DNA of 22,500 nucleotides from Letharia columbiana (lineage: Eukaryota; Ascomycota; Lecanoromycetes; Lecanorales; Parmeliaceae). Positions within the stretch are counted from its first letter, which is position 1; every line of letters starts with the position of its first letter. Positions 1 through 11,094 of this stretch are shown one piece after another. The notes below the pieces were generated by a model, which worked only from the letters and a program-made list of their open reading frames with translations, had not been told where the DNA came from and did not search any database. The position numbers and the translations under genes were made by a program. The stretch is from positions 25,001-47,500 of the forward strand of contig NW_023501062.1 of assembly GCF_014066305.1 (NCBI RefSeq), given 5' to 3'.

Positions 1-69
1 TTATATGATTCTTAGCGTCTTAATGATTATATAATTATATTATGTAATATATCTTAGCGCGCTTATATT
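1..69 (+). repeat. Left copy of a 69-bp inverted repeat
   Basis: Reverse-complementing 11,095-11,163 gives a gap-free match to bases 1-69. By hand count 47 of 69 positions agree, and 19 of the 22 differences are transitions. The core 'cttagcgtctta' is identical in both. The match stops near base 69. It may continue past the left edge of the window, where it cannot be followed. The near-absence of transversions fits two RIP-mutated copies of one sequence. It could be a terminal inverted repeat of a large element or simply two inverted copies of a repeat. Confidence 0.7.
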
Positions 70-345
70 AAGTCGCTCTTTTCTTTTATAGAACTCTATA
101 GTTAATATAATTAAGTATTCTATCTTTATATTTTAATAAATTTCTTTATAATATTCTTCGTAATATTCTTTATAGTATTCTTCGTAGTATTTTCTATATT
201 TATTTATTATATTTTAGAAAAAGTATATACTTTAAAAATTTTTAGCTAATTCTTTATATTTATATAGTTAATAAATATACCTTATTAATTTAACTTCCAC
301 TCTCTAGATTTCTATTAATATATTATATATATTATATCTTTATTA
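60..345 (-). pseudogene. Unidentified minus-strand quasi-ORF with Glu/Tyr repeats
   Basis: Read on the minus strand, this stretch stays in one frame with few stops. It encodes a Lys/Tyr-rich segment followed by repeats of the pattern Glu-Glu-Tyr-Tyr, from the 12-bp tandem units at 144-191, and then a stretch of ordinary composition toward the window edge. I do not recognise the family. It could be a fragment of a transposon protein, for example a gag-like or accessory protein of an element running off the left end. Stops are TAA/TAG, as in the RIP-mutated genes further right. Evidence for coding is only frame persistence and a repeat length divisible by three. Confidence 0.3.
144..191 (-). 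repeat. Four 12-bp tandem units (two 24-bp units)
   Basis: Four consecutive 12-mers read ctttataatatt, cttcgtaatatt, ctttatagtatt and cttcgtagtatt. The alternation makes two 24-bp units. All differences among the 12-mers are transitions (t/c, a/g). On the minus strand each unit encodes four residues of the type Glu/Lys-Glu-Tyr-Tyr. The length divisible by three suggests the repeat arose within coding sequence. Confidence 0.8.
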
Positions 346-1930
346 AAAATATATCTATTTAAAAGTAGTATTAATAATTTAATATTAAAAATAGATAGTT
401 ATAAGAGAGTTAAAGTATCTTATAAAATCGTTTTATTAATAGTAAATTAATAAATCGTTAATAAAGAGTAAAGCTATTTATTAAAATAGCGTATTTATAG
501 TTATAATATTAATGAATATAGATAGCGAAAAGTGTAAATTAATATTATATAATATATATATAATATAATTAATTTAGATATTCGCTATTATAAATAGCGT
601 TTAAGCTAAAAAGTAGCTTAAACGATAATAATAAGATATTATAATTTTTCTAGACTTTAAACGAGATTAGAAAGTATAAATATATTAATAATATAAGACT
701 TATAGATATAAGAATTAAATTCTATTAATAGAATACTTATCTATTAAATTTAATAATAAAAATATATTAATTATTTTTTATATATTAAATCTTTTTTAAT
801 TTTTTTTATATCTATTAAAATATAAGATAGAATACTTAGTTATATTAATTAAAGAGTTTTATAAAAGAAAAGAGTAATTATTTTAGAGGGTTTATTTATA
901 TATAAGATGAAAAGTAAATAATTTATATAAGAAAGGTTAGCCGAGTATATTTATTTAAAATCTATTTAAAATCTATTAAACTTCTTAAGTCGCTTTTAAA
1001 GTCTATTAATATTATATTTTATATAATAATATCTATAGCTAAATAGTATATTAATAGAATATTAAATAAAATATATTATTAAAATATAATTTTAAAAGAT
1101 ATATTATTAAATATTATTATATTATTTTTATATATATCTCTATTAATATATAATATAGAATAGAGAATATATAGTAAATTAATTAAGATTAAGTAAGTAG
1201 TAGTTTATAATAATAGATTTTATCTTTAGATTTAAAATAATTAATTAAAAGAAAAGATAAGAGTTATAGCTAACTTTATATATCTTTCTTAATCTAAATT
1301 ATAAGATAATAGTAAGACTTAAAAGATTATATAAGTAGATTATAAAGACGGAGATAAAAGTAAATACTATATATACTTTATTTATCTATCTTATCTTATA
1401 TTATAATTAATTATTAAAAATCTATTAATATTATATTATTCTTTTATCTAGCTATTATAATATATTAATATATTATTAAATTAATATTTTAATTAAAATT
1501 AATATTAAGAGATTATAAAAGCGAGTCTTCTATTTAGAGTTATAGTATTTATTTTATAAAGATAGAGTAGATAAAGATATAAATAATATTTTTAGAATAT
1601 TTAAGCTTAAAAATAAGATTTAAATAAATATAATAAATAAGATTAATAAATAAAATTAATAGATATTAGATATAATTCTATAGTTATAATAATAAAATAG
1701 AATATATTATTACTATAAAGAATCTTCTCGCTATTTAAATATATTATATCAACTAATATAATATTAAACGAGTACTCTTTATAATCTTATAATAATTAAA
1801 ATATATTCGATAATCTTATTTTAAGAATATCTAATAATTATATATCTTATTATATTAATTAGTTTATAATAAATATAATTCTATAATATAATATTAGATA
1901 ATAGAAGAGAATTAATTAATTTATAAGAAT
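345..1930. other. No recognisable gene; RIP-mutated sequence
   Basis: About 1.6 kb of AT-rich sequence with no RNA gene and no frame I could assign. It contains an 11-bp perfect hairpin at 598-624 and several 6-10 bp palindromes. It may belong to the same element as the quasi-ORFs on either side, but no motif proves this. Confidence 0.5.
598..624. repeat. 11-bp perfect hairpin
   Basis: The arms 'cgtttaagcta' (598-608) and 'tagcttaaacg' (614-624) are exact reverse complements around the 5-base loop 'aaaag'. A shorter CGCTAT/ATAGCG inverted repeat abuts it at 583-599. It has no T-run typical of a terminator, and a eukaryotic transposon remnant would not need one. The role is unknown. Confidence 0.65.
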
Positions 1931-3200
1931 ACTCTTTAAAAGTAATTCTTTCTTCAAATTAATATCTTAATTCTATATATATTATAAGCTTATTTTACTA
2001 AGTAAATATTATAAAATTAAATTTTTTAAAAGATATTTAAATATATATTTTAAGAAATACTTATTTTATAAAGTAAATACTATATATTATAAATATTATA
2101 ATATTATATCTTCGCTAAAAATCTAATATTTTCTTAATCTAATAGAATAGTAATATATAATAAAATATAATATTTTTATAGAATTATAATAAGAAAGTAG
2201 ATAGAGTTATATAGAAGATAAGAGAAATAGAGATTATATATTTTTTAGATTAAGATAGAGCTTATAGCGTAAATAAACACGTTTATTTTAAAGATAAAGT
2301 CTCTAGAAATAGATAATTAATATCTTTATTCGATTTAATTAAGCTAATAAATCCGTATTTAGTATAGCGCTTTTTTAATTTAATATATATAAAGTCTTTA
2401 GTATCGATATAATACTTTTTAGACTTCGCTATAATAGAGATTTATATTAAAAGAAAATTTCGACTATATTTAGAATTATATAAGATTTATAAATTTATTA
2501 TTTAATTTATATAGAGCTTAACTCTTATAGTAAAGTTAATTTATATATTTTAAGATATATTAGAAATAGATATATAGCGGAGAAGCGAAGAATAGAATAA
2601 AAGAATTTATTTTTAAAGTAGAAATAAAGTATTAACTTTATATTAGACTTTATAATATTAATATATCTATTTATAAAGTCGAAGATCTAATTAAATATAT
2701 TAGAAGAATACTTAAAGATAAAGAATTTAATAAATAGCGTATATTTAAAGATATTTTTAAGAGTATAACTTTTATTATTCTTAATATAATCTTAAATTTT
2801 AATCTATAAATTATTAGTATAGATATTATAATAAATATAAAGTTAAAAATTATATTTATATATTTTAAATAATATAAATCTTTTAATTACTTTTATTCTA
2901 GTTAATTTTATTATTACTCTTCTTCTATTTTTAGCTTTATTTTATAATTCTATTTCTCTATATAATTCTAATAATAAAAGTATAAGAAGTTATCTTAAAT
3001 TTTACTAGATATATAAACTAATAACGAATTCTAAGTTTATTAAAAGTTATATATATATTAGCGAAGATACTATTAGCTCTATTTAATACTTTTTAGAAGA
3101 ATTATTAAAGATATTTAATTTTTTAGATTTAAAGATAGATATTAAAGATTAAATAGTAGAGTTATCTTTTAATAAAATAACCTCTATCTTAAATTTATTA
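1930..3200 (-). pseudogene. Unidentified long minus-strand quasi-ORF
   Basis: Reading the minus strand in one frame from about 3,200 down to 1,930 gives roughly 420 codons with a low density of stops, all TAA/TAG. It includes about 90 codons (about 2,530-2,800) with a single stop. Charged and hydrophobic residues mix as in a real protein, with an Arg/Lys-rich segment near 2,920. I do not recognise the family. It may be a second gene of the element carrying the transposase-like relic to the right, which points the other way, or a separate insertion. Because RIP removes Gln and Trp codons and biases everything toward Ile, Lys, Asn and Tyr, frame persistence is only moderate evidence. Confidence 0.35.
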
Positions 3201-4710
3201 AGCTTATTATTCTTTTTTTTATTTAATAATATACTATAACTTTAAATATTTAGAATTAATCTTTATTAACGATATAATTAAATTAAATAGTTTATAATAA
3301 AATTTGAAGCGTACGCTTAAAGCTATTATCGTTATTTTTATTTTTAAAATCTATCTTCTACTAATAAGATAATAAAGATATATAATAATTTCTTTATAAA
3401 ATTAAATATTTATTCTTCTAATTTAGAGTCTAGATTCTCTATTTTTTTATATTAATTTTAGATATATTCTTTTAAATATCTTTTATTAAAAATTAATTTA
3501 AAGAAAATAAAATTTAATTAAGATTAAGATTAAGTAAGATTCTTTCTTATTATATTTCTTATTAATATATTTAAAATTATAAGTATATTAAGATAGAGAT
3601 AGTAAAAGATTTTATATACTAGATTTTAAATATATAAATAAGTAATATAAGCTCTATTTAAAGAATAGAGATAATAAATTAAAAAGTTAAAAAGGCGAAG
3701 AAATTCGAATATTTCTTACTTATTTTTATCTTAATAGATTTAAATATAAATATATAATTAGCTTTTTTCTTATATCTAATAATATTAATATCTTTTTATT
3801 TATTATAATTATATTATTAATATTATTATTATATAATATTTAGATTATTCTTCTATTCTAGCGCTATTTAACGCTTTTATATAAATTATTAACTATATTC
3901 TATTAACTCTCTAATATCTTATTATCTCTTTATTAAAAACGCTATCTTCTATTATCTAATATATATCTAAAAAAAATAAGATTTAATATATTTAAAGAGT
4001 AGAGAAGTATTTATATTAGTAATCTACGTATAACTATTATATATAAACTTTAAAAGCTTATCTTCTAAATAGAATTATAAAAATCTAATTATCTCTATTA
4101 TTTATTATTCTAGATTTATTATTAGAAGAGATATTAGATATATAGAATATAATTATAAGAGATTAATAATAAGTAAAATAGCTATAAAAATAATTAGATA
4201 TTATAAATTTCTATAATTATAAAATAAAATATAAATATTTTTAGATTTTAGAGATTAAGATATAGAGCTACGCTTTCTCTACTTTTCTTAATATTATAAT
4301 AATATTAAATATAAATTAATAATATTACGATAGTATCTATTTATAATATATATTTAGTATTCTAATTTATAGCCTAGCTATCTATAAATTTTTTTAATAT
4401 TTTTTAAGATATTTTTAAAATCTTTTATCTCGCTCTATTTTCTCTAATCTTTTCCGCTATTTTAAGTCTTCTTAATATTCTATATAGCTTTTTTAGTAAT
4501 TTTAATAATACTACTTATTTAGACTTCGCTTTTATAATTATAATTCTTTATTTTAAAAATTTATTATTATTATATATATAAATATAAGTTTTTAAAGAAT
4601 ATAAACTTAATCTATAATATTAAATAAGAATTTATAACTTTAATTATATTATTCTACTTTAAAATTTAAATTCGACGCTATTAAGTAATAATAATTAAAT
4701 AATTTTAAAT
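3200..4710. other. Intergenic, degenerate sequence
   Basis: This 1.5-kb stretch lies between the minus-strand quasi-ORF and the plus-strand transposase-like relic. I found no RNA gene, tandem repeat or persistent frame. If the two relics are divergent genes of one element, their promoters would lie here, but no promoter motif can be defended in sequence this AT-rich. Confidence 0.4.
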
Positions 4711-4712
4711 AA

Positions 4713-6830
4713 GAGAATAAGAGTAAAGAATAGAAATATAATAATAATATATTTAATAGATTTAATAAATTTATAAAGTCTAATAAATTTATAAAATTTA
4801 TAGGGTTTATAGAAATTATATTATAAGATAAGATATTTATATTATTTAAGATTATTATTAATAGTAGTTTTAATATAAGTTTTCTAGTATTAATATATAT
4901 ACTTTTATTAACTTTTAAAAATACTATCTCTATTATTAATAATTTATTTAAATATATAAAGAATATAAAAGCGAAAGATTTTATATATAAAGTTCTAGCT
5001 AATAATTTTAATTTTTTATTCTTAAAGATCTCTATTAGCACGTTATCTAGTCTCTTCTTATCTCTTAAATCTTCTTAATAAGAATTTTTAAATAACTTCG
5101 ATAAGCTAGCTTAAAATAAGTTTATTATATCTTCTAATAAAAGTATATTATTATCTTTATATTATTTTTTAATAATAGATTTATTAAAAGAAGTACTATA
5201 TAAGTAAGCTAGCTAGAAGATAAAGATCTTTTTAATAATATTAGACTTATAATATAAAATATCTAATATTACTTAATAAAACTATTAGAATTTATTAGAG
5301 ATATTTAATCTTCTTAAGAATTTATAAACGCTTAAAGATCTTTCTCGCTTTATTATAATTTTTAAGAAATATATTAATATATAATTATTATTAATATAAT
5401 TATAATATTAGAAGATAGATATAATATAGAAGTAGCTCTCGATATAAAGTAAGTAGAAGAAAGTTTAAATTATAAAGAGTATAATATATTTCTTTAATTC
5501 TATTAAGCTATTTAAGATTATACTTTTATTAATTAAATTTCGCGTTAAGATTTATATAGAAATAATATATTTTATTAATTAATTTTTTAAGCTCTATTAC
5601 TCTTTAATATAGATTTCTTCTATTAAGTCTTATTTAAGAGAATATATATTTTATCTTAATTAAACTTCGATCTTTTCCTCTAATATTATTTATTATTATT
5701 ATAAAAAAGAGGATTATTTTTATTAAAATAGGTATAAATATTATATAGCTTATATCGCTGCGATTAATAGAGATAAAATGATTATTAAGAAAATAATTAA
5801 TTAAGTTAGAATTCTTATAAATTCGCTCTATATTACGAGCGCTTTTAGATTAAAAGAATTAGATTTTTCGATATTAATATACTTAATAATTAAAGAACTA
5901 TTTCTCTTAGAATAGAAAACTCTTTATTTAAGTCGAGAATAAGTCTATACTAAAGAAGTTAATATATATATTAATTATCGCTATAAGAGATTAGATATTA
6001 GATTAAATAGAAATATATCGATATATTAATTAAGATTTATAATATATTAAATCTTTAAGCTTAATAATAAAAATACTTATTTATTATAATTTTTTATATT
6101 TATTTATAAAGTATTAAAGTTAAGTATATATAGTCGTATATATCTAGCTAGCTTTACTATATCTTTATATCTTTTAATTTCTCTTTTTATCTTTATTAAT
6201 ATATTTAATTTATATTAAAATATATATTAATCTTTAATAGAAGTTTATATTATAATCGCTAGTCTAAATTAATAGAAGAGAAAATAGAGAGTTAATATAC
6301 TACTCTTAATACTTAATTTATATATTAATAACTTTAAAGATATAATTAAGATTTTAGAGTTTAAGTTAATAGCTTTAAATTATAATATTAGAATTAATCT
6401 TAATAGCGTAAATACGTTTATATATATTTATATTATAATCTTTATAGAAGATATAAAATAATAATAAAAGAATTCTAACTTTATATCTTTAATTATTAAT
6501 AGAAAATATTTAAAATATTTAATTATAAAGAAGTAAAAAGCGAATTTAACTTTTAATATTATATTTAATACTCGTTATTATTATTAAATCTTACCTATAT
6601 AAGTGAATTAAAGGTAACGCGTATATAAATAATATTAAATTCTTTTAAAGTATAAGAATAAGAGCTAAGTAGACTTCGCTAATTATTATTATATTATCTC
6701 TAAATATTATATATAATTAATTTAGAAATATAATATATTTAAAATATATTAGAATTATTAAATAAGCGTAATATATACTATTCGCTATTATACTTATTAA
6801 TACTAGTATTAATATCTATTACGTCGAGCT
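4713..6830 (+). pseudogene. Transposase-like protein relic, N-terminal and central part
   Basis: One plus-strand frame (codons starting at positions divisible by three) can be followed from about 4,713 to 6,830 with scattered TAA/TAG. Readable segments include 'FNLYWNIY' with Trp as TAA (around 6,200), then 'NNFKDIIK' (about 6,330), and a block reading F-I-E-D-I-K, three stops, K-N-S-N-F (about 6,440-6,480) followed by 'TRYYY' (about 6,571). With Gln restored at the stops this resembles, from memory, the pattern GDMPQQ...NSGF...GRYHY in large repeated fungal proteins with a Tnp2/KDZ/Plavaka-like transposase organisation. The exact family is uncertain. The frame changes between about 6,830 and 7,020, and the relic continues downstream. 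An ATG at 5,778 lies in frame but is internal. Confidence 0.5.
4761..4814 (+). repeat. 18-bp in-frame tandem repeat inside the transposase-like relic
   Basis: Three 18-bp units: 'tttaataaatttataaag', 'tctaataaatttataaaa' and the more diverged 'tttatagggtttatagaa'. They keep phase with the plus-strand quasi-ORF and encode the six-residue units FNKFIK, SNKFIK and FIGFIE. A repeat length divisible by three, in the frame of the relic, supports that frame being the true coding strand. The opposite-strand open frame here is then an antisense shadow. Confidence 0.6.
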
Positions 6831-7019
6831 TTAGCACTTTTTCTTTTTATCTAATTAAGATTAATTATAATTATCTAAATATTATCTTACTAATTATTAA
6901 ATATAAAAATATAATAAACTCTTAATTATTACGCCTCTACTTTTATAAATCTAATTATAATTTAAATAAATTAATTTTATATATTTAAAAGCTATAGAAG
7001 TAATAATATCTTCGATATT

Positions 7020-8220
7020 AAATTTTAATAGCGTTAATTTAATTATTATATATTACGCTATTATAGTTAAAAGTAATATTATAATTCTAATATAAAATAT
7101 AAGTTAAATAAATTAATAGAATATAATATCACTATTATTATAATTAAGAAAGATATTTTAAAGACTTTATTAATACGCTATTCTTATTTACTTTAAGAAC
7201 TTTAAGCGTAATAATTATCTTATTTTCTTTAGATAAATAATATTAGTTAATTTCTTAGATAATAAATTCGAAGTAGAAAGTATATTTAAGAATAGCGAGT
7301 TATAATATTTAAGTTATTTAGAGTATAAATATTTAGTAAAGACTTTTAAGATTAAAGACGATATAATAAAATAAGTAATAATATTTTATAATATTATAGT
7401 ACGCTTAAATATATATATTACTTTATACTATAAGAACGTAACTATAGAGTATACTACTTTTAATAATTATATTACTTTTAGCGATAAAAATAAATATAGA
7501 TATATATATAGAATTTATCTTATTTATCGTTTTTACACTAATCTAGTAAAAAAGATTTTTTAAGAAAGTAGTAATTTAAATTAATTTTTAAGATATAGAA
7601 AAGATTCTATTTAGTAAAGAGAGTTTATATTAAACTCTACGCTTTATTCTTATCGATTTATATATATTTATTAAGTTTAGATTAATTACGGAGATAATAA
7701 GAATATATTTAAAGTACTTTATTTTTCTAATTAATTTATTATTTTACTCTAAGCTAGATATTAGAGAAAATAACTTATATTAATTTTAGATAGTAATTAT
7801 TAAAGATATAGCTTATAAAAGATTATTAGCGCTAGGATATCTAGATTATAAATATATTATAAAGGATTTAAAATGGCCTTTATAGCCTAGTTAGCTTACT
7901 CTTAATAATCTATTCTTAATACTATTATAATATATTTATAAGATAAACTATAGAGAGTTTAATATTATTTTATCTAGATACATTAGATTATAATAATATT
8001 AAAAGCTTAGCTTTATAAATTAGTAAGATATTTAACTCTTCTTTTTTTAATAGCTTTTATATTTCTATTATTTATCTATATATATAAATTTAATAATAGC
8101 TATAAGAATCGCTATATAGAATAAATAGTTATTAATAGATTATAATAGAGTATTTAAATATCGAATTATATTTAATATCGAAGATTTTATTATTATTCGA
8201 AACTTCGACTTAGTTTAAGT
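7020..8220 (+). pseudogene. Transposase-like protein relic, C-terminal part
   Basis: The relic continues in another plus-strand frame (codons at positions 1 mod 3) after a frame change near 6,830-7,020. The stretch 7,240-7,600 is notably poor in stops and includes 'LYYKNVTIEYTTFNNY' (about 7,425-7,470) and 'SDKNKYRYIYRIYLIYR' (about 7,480-7,530). These resemble the segment 'HI.LHY.D...EY....N...GEDKHR' that I associate with the C-terminal half of the same large fungal repeated proteins. Downstream to 8,220 the frame is more broken. The two halves probably belong to one protein of well over 1,000 residues. What separates them, an indel or an intron, cannot be decided. Assignment rests on pattern memory, not a search. 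Confidence 0.42.
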
Positions 8221-9480
8221 TAATAATATCTTCTTATATAAGCTCTTTAAAAGATATATTAGATTATTTATTAGAGTAATTATAATATAAAACTTTAGAG
8301 AATTAAAGCTTAATTTTATTTTTAAATTTTTTTATTAGAAATTATCGAAGATAGTATAGATCGTTAGATTTCTAAATATTAATATAAGAAAGTATTATAT
8401 TCTATATATAAGTTATAAAGAGCGTAATAATAAAATTAAAGGGGGCTTAAAGAGAGATGATTAGGCCCTTTTATTAAATTATAATTATAATATTTAATTT
8501 ATATAAACTAATAAATCTACTTTTAGACTAATATACGAATTAAATACTTTATTCTTCGATATTTTAATTAGCTATTAATATAAGCGATATTTTATTTTAA
8601 ATAGAATATCTCGAAGATAGAAATAATAAGAAGATAAGAGTTATTAAATATTATTATTAAGTATATTATAAGTTAAATAATATAGATAAATAAGCCCTTT
8701 ATTAAATTTCTATATTTTTATCTTATATTTATACTTTATTTATTATAAATTAACTAATCTAGCGAAGAAGTAGATTTAAAATATTAGATTTATAAAAATA
8801 AAGTTAACTTTAAATAGTTTTTCTATTAGATATATAAAGAGTATAATATAATTTTTTAATTTCTTTTTTTTAAAAAGCTAGTTATTATAGTATTAACGCC
8901 TTTATATAATTAATAAACTAGACTTATTATCTCTCTAGATATATATATATATAAATATCTTTAGAATATAGCGATTATCTCTATAGATTTATAGTATTAG
9001 ATTATTAGCTCTCTATTTTATCTATAAAGTTTATTTATTAATCTCTATTTTACTACTAATTTTATCTCTAATAATTATCTAAAGAATAGTAGTAAAGAGT
9101 TTATTTAAGGTAGTTAGAGTATAAGAATTATTAATCTATATAGTTTATTTTAAAGAGAGCTTCTTTAAAATAGAATATTAATACTTTAATAGAGATATTC
9201 TTAATTTAATTATCTTTAGATATAAGAATATTATCTAGAAATCTATAAGGAGTATAATATATTATTAGATAGAGTTAAGAATAAGTAAATTATCTAATTA
9301 AAAGATAATAGATTATAGAATATTATAATTATATAATAGTTTTAATATAAATTAAAATAGAAGATATTAGAGGGATAAATTTTTTTTTTTTTAGATTTTT
9401 TAATATTACGATAGTAGTAATTAGATATAATTAATTCGTAATTTAATTATATAAATAAATATAATAAGTAATTATAAGGT
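8220..9480. other. Possible tail of the transposase-like relic; otherwise unassigned
   Basis: A weaker quasi-frame in the phase of the preceding relic reappears around 8,680-9,200, suggesting that the coding part may run this far. A different frame over 8,102-8,480 also has few stops, so the reading is ambiguous. A G-run with downstream purines (8,438-8,460) resembles a polypurine tract, but no LTR pair was found. A run of T near 9,380-9,393 is the longest homopolymer in the region. No independent gene is supported. Confidence 0.3.
8438..8480. repeat. GC-rich imperfect hairpin with a partial direct repeat
   Basis: 'aaagggggc' at 8,438-8,446 and 'ggccctttt' at 8,464-8,472 form an imperfect inverted repeat in an otherwise GC-poor setting. 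The 3' arm with its continuation 'attaaatt' recurs as 'agccctttattaaatt' at about 8,692-8,708. This could be a remnant of an element end. The sequence gives no further proof. Confidence 0.35.
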
Positions 9481-9685
9481 ATTTCTAATGTATAGTAAGT
9501 TATTCTTAAGTTATCCTTAAGATATCTCTTTTATTTCCACTTTTTTATACTCTCTTCGTATTTATTAATAACGCTCTTTTATATAATAATATTTTTATAT
9601 TTTATTAACGACTATATAGTATTCTTATACTTTTAGCTTTTATATCGTTTATTATTATATCTAAATTAATATTTTTTTTTAATTA

Positions 9686-9713
9686 ATAATAACTAGGAAT
9701 AATTAGTTATTAT
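9686..9713. repeat. 10-bp perfect hairpin
   Basis: The arms 'ataataacta' (9,686-9,695) and 'tagttattat' (9,704-9,713) are exact reverse complements around the loop 'ggaataat'. No function is evident. In sequence of this AT content short palindromes are common, but a 10-bp stem with an 8-base loop is among the longer ones here. Confidence 0.5.
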
Positions 9714-9850
9714 AATCTATATCTATAGCGGTAAATATCGATATATTAATAGACTTATATATAAATATCTTTTATTCTAGATTATATAATAGCGATAGAT
9801 TAATTATAATAGAAATATAGAGATATAAGTAATTTTTATAATTCTATAAA

Positions 9851-9956
9851 TTAGGTAACTTATAAGCCTAATTTATAAATATATTAGAAATATCTATATA
9901 ATATTAGATAACTTGTGAGCCTAATTTATAGGTATACTGAAAATGTTTATGCGATA
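9851..9956. repeat. 53-bp tandem duplication differing only by transitions
   Basis: Two adjacent 53-bp copies start at 9,851 and 9,904. Both carry the block 'gcctaatttata'. By base-by-base comparison they differ at 13 of 53 positions, and all 13 are transitions. The second copy keeps TG and GC sites ('cttgtgagcc', 'aaatgtttatgcg') where the first has the TA forms ('cttataagcc', 'aaatatctatata'). The duplication therefore came before, or coincided with, unequal RIP-type mutation. Confidence 0.85.
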
Positions 9957-10730
9957 TAATAATCTAAATAGTTAATCTCATATTATAAATAGATTAGCTT
10001 TTTTTCTCTTTTCTATTCACTTAAAAGTAGATATATTCTTTCGTATTATTAGCGAGAATTAAGCTAATAAATAAGATGAAGATATTAGACTATTTATTCT
10101 CTAGATTAGCTCTCTCTCTAGTATATTACTTATTTAATAGTATCACATTTCTATTATATATCTCTTTTTATTCCTTTATTTTTAGCGCGTCTTTATTTAA
10201 AGCTTAAAGAGCCTTTTAATATATAATAAGTTGATATTACAAATAGAAGAGGTGTACTAATTATAACGCGATTGGATTATAGATAAAATTCTATCTAATA
10301 TAAATAATATAATATAGTTAAGATATATAATTTATTTATGTTTTTATTATATATACTTTAATATCGTTAACTACTTAATCTAATAGATATAAGAAATATA
10401 TAAATATTATTAGATATATATCGCTTTTTAACTCTAATATATCGCTCTATAAGTATCTTACTAATGAAAGATTACTGATTAACTTATAATAGTTAGAGAT
10501 TAAGTAAATTTTATAAGACGTATAAGAGGATAGAATAGATAAGATTAGAGGGGATATGGAGAGAGTAGATAACTACTTTCACCTATATAATATATTTTAT
10601 AAATAATAGCAATTATTAATATGTGAGATATATATATAAATTAGTATTAATTATCTAGATCTAGTTTATTATATAAAATAAAAGTGGCACTTAGTTTAAA
10701 TAATTCGATATCTACGAAGATAGAATTTAA

Positions 10731-10796
10731 AGATCTTTAATAGATTTTAAATAGATCTCTAATAGATCTTTAATAGATCTTTAATAGATTTTTAAA
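10731..10796. repeat. Six 11-bp tandem units, consensus tagatctttaa
   Basis: Six near-identical 11-mers follow one another: agatctttaa, tagattttaaa, tagatctctaa, tagatctttaa twice, and tagatttttaaa. The variation is almost entirely c/t and a/t. It is a short satellite in the non-coding island, close to the inverted-repeat arm. It is not telomeric sequence. Confidence 0.8.
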
Positions 10797-11094
10797 TGGT
10801 ATACGATAGATCGATAACTATTAATCGAATATAGAGTTTAATAAATTAAATAGTTAAATAAAATAGAAAGTTATATGAGATGAATAATTTATTTTAATAG
10901 AAGGTTTATAAAAACAGCCAATTTAACTCTCTGATTATAGGAATATATATTACCTAAAATGATCTATTAACTAGCCGAGGAAATGCCTGTTATAACTGGA
11001 TAGTGGGGACGATAGATTTGAAAAACGAGTTATTTACGCTATGTGAACGGTATATAGATATATTATCTTTCGTATTATCGGCCCCTATAAGGTA

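Noticed and set aside
583..624. Rho-independent terminator
   Set aside because: The hairpin lacks a following T-run, and the host is a eukaryote, so the concept does not apply.
4649..5041. 130-codon open frame on the minus strand
   Set aside because: It begins with GTG, which fungal nuclear genes do not use, and has no ATG within it. Its product is low-complexity Ile/Leu/Asn. It lies antisense to the plus-strand quasi-ORF, whose 18-bp repeats are in phase with that frame.
8438..8480. Polypurine tract marking the 3' end of a plus-strand LTR retroelement
   Set aside because: The upstream coding frames read as a transposase-like protein rather than pol, and no downstream LTR pair was found. 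Kept only as an imperfect hairpin.
9370..9400. Poly-T run as the reverse-complemented poly-A tail of a LINE
   Set aside because: The sequence to its right, where such a LINE would lie, has no reverse transcriptase or endonuclease motif and is a less mutated non-coding island.
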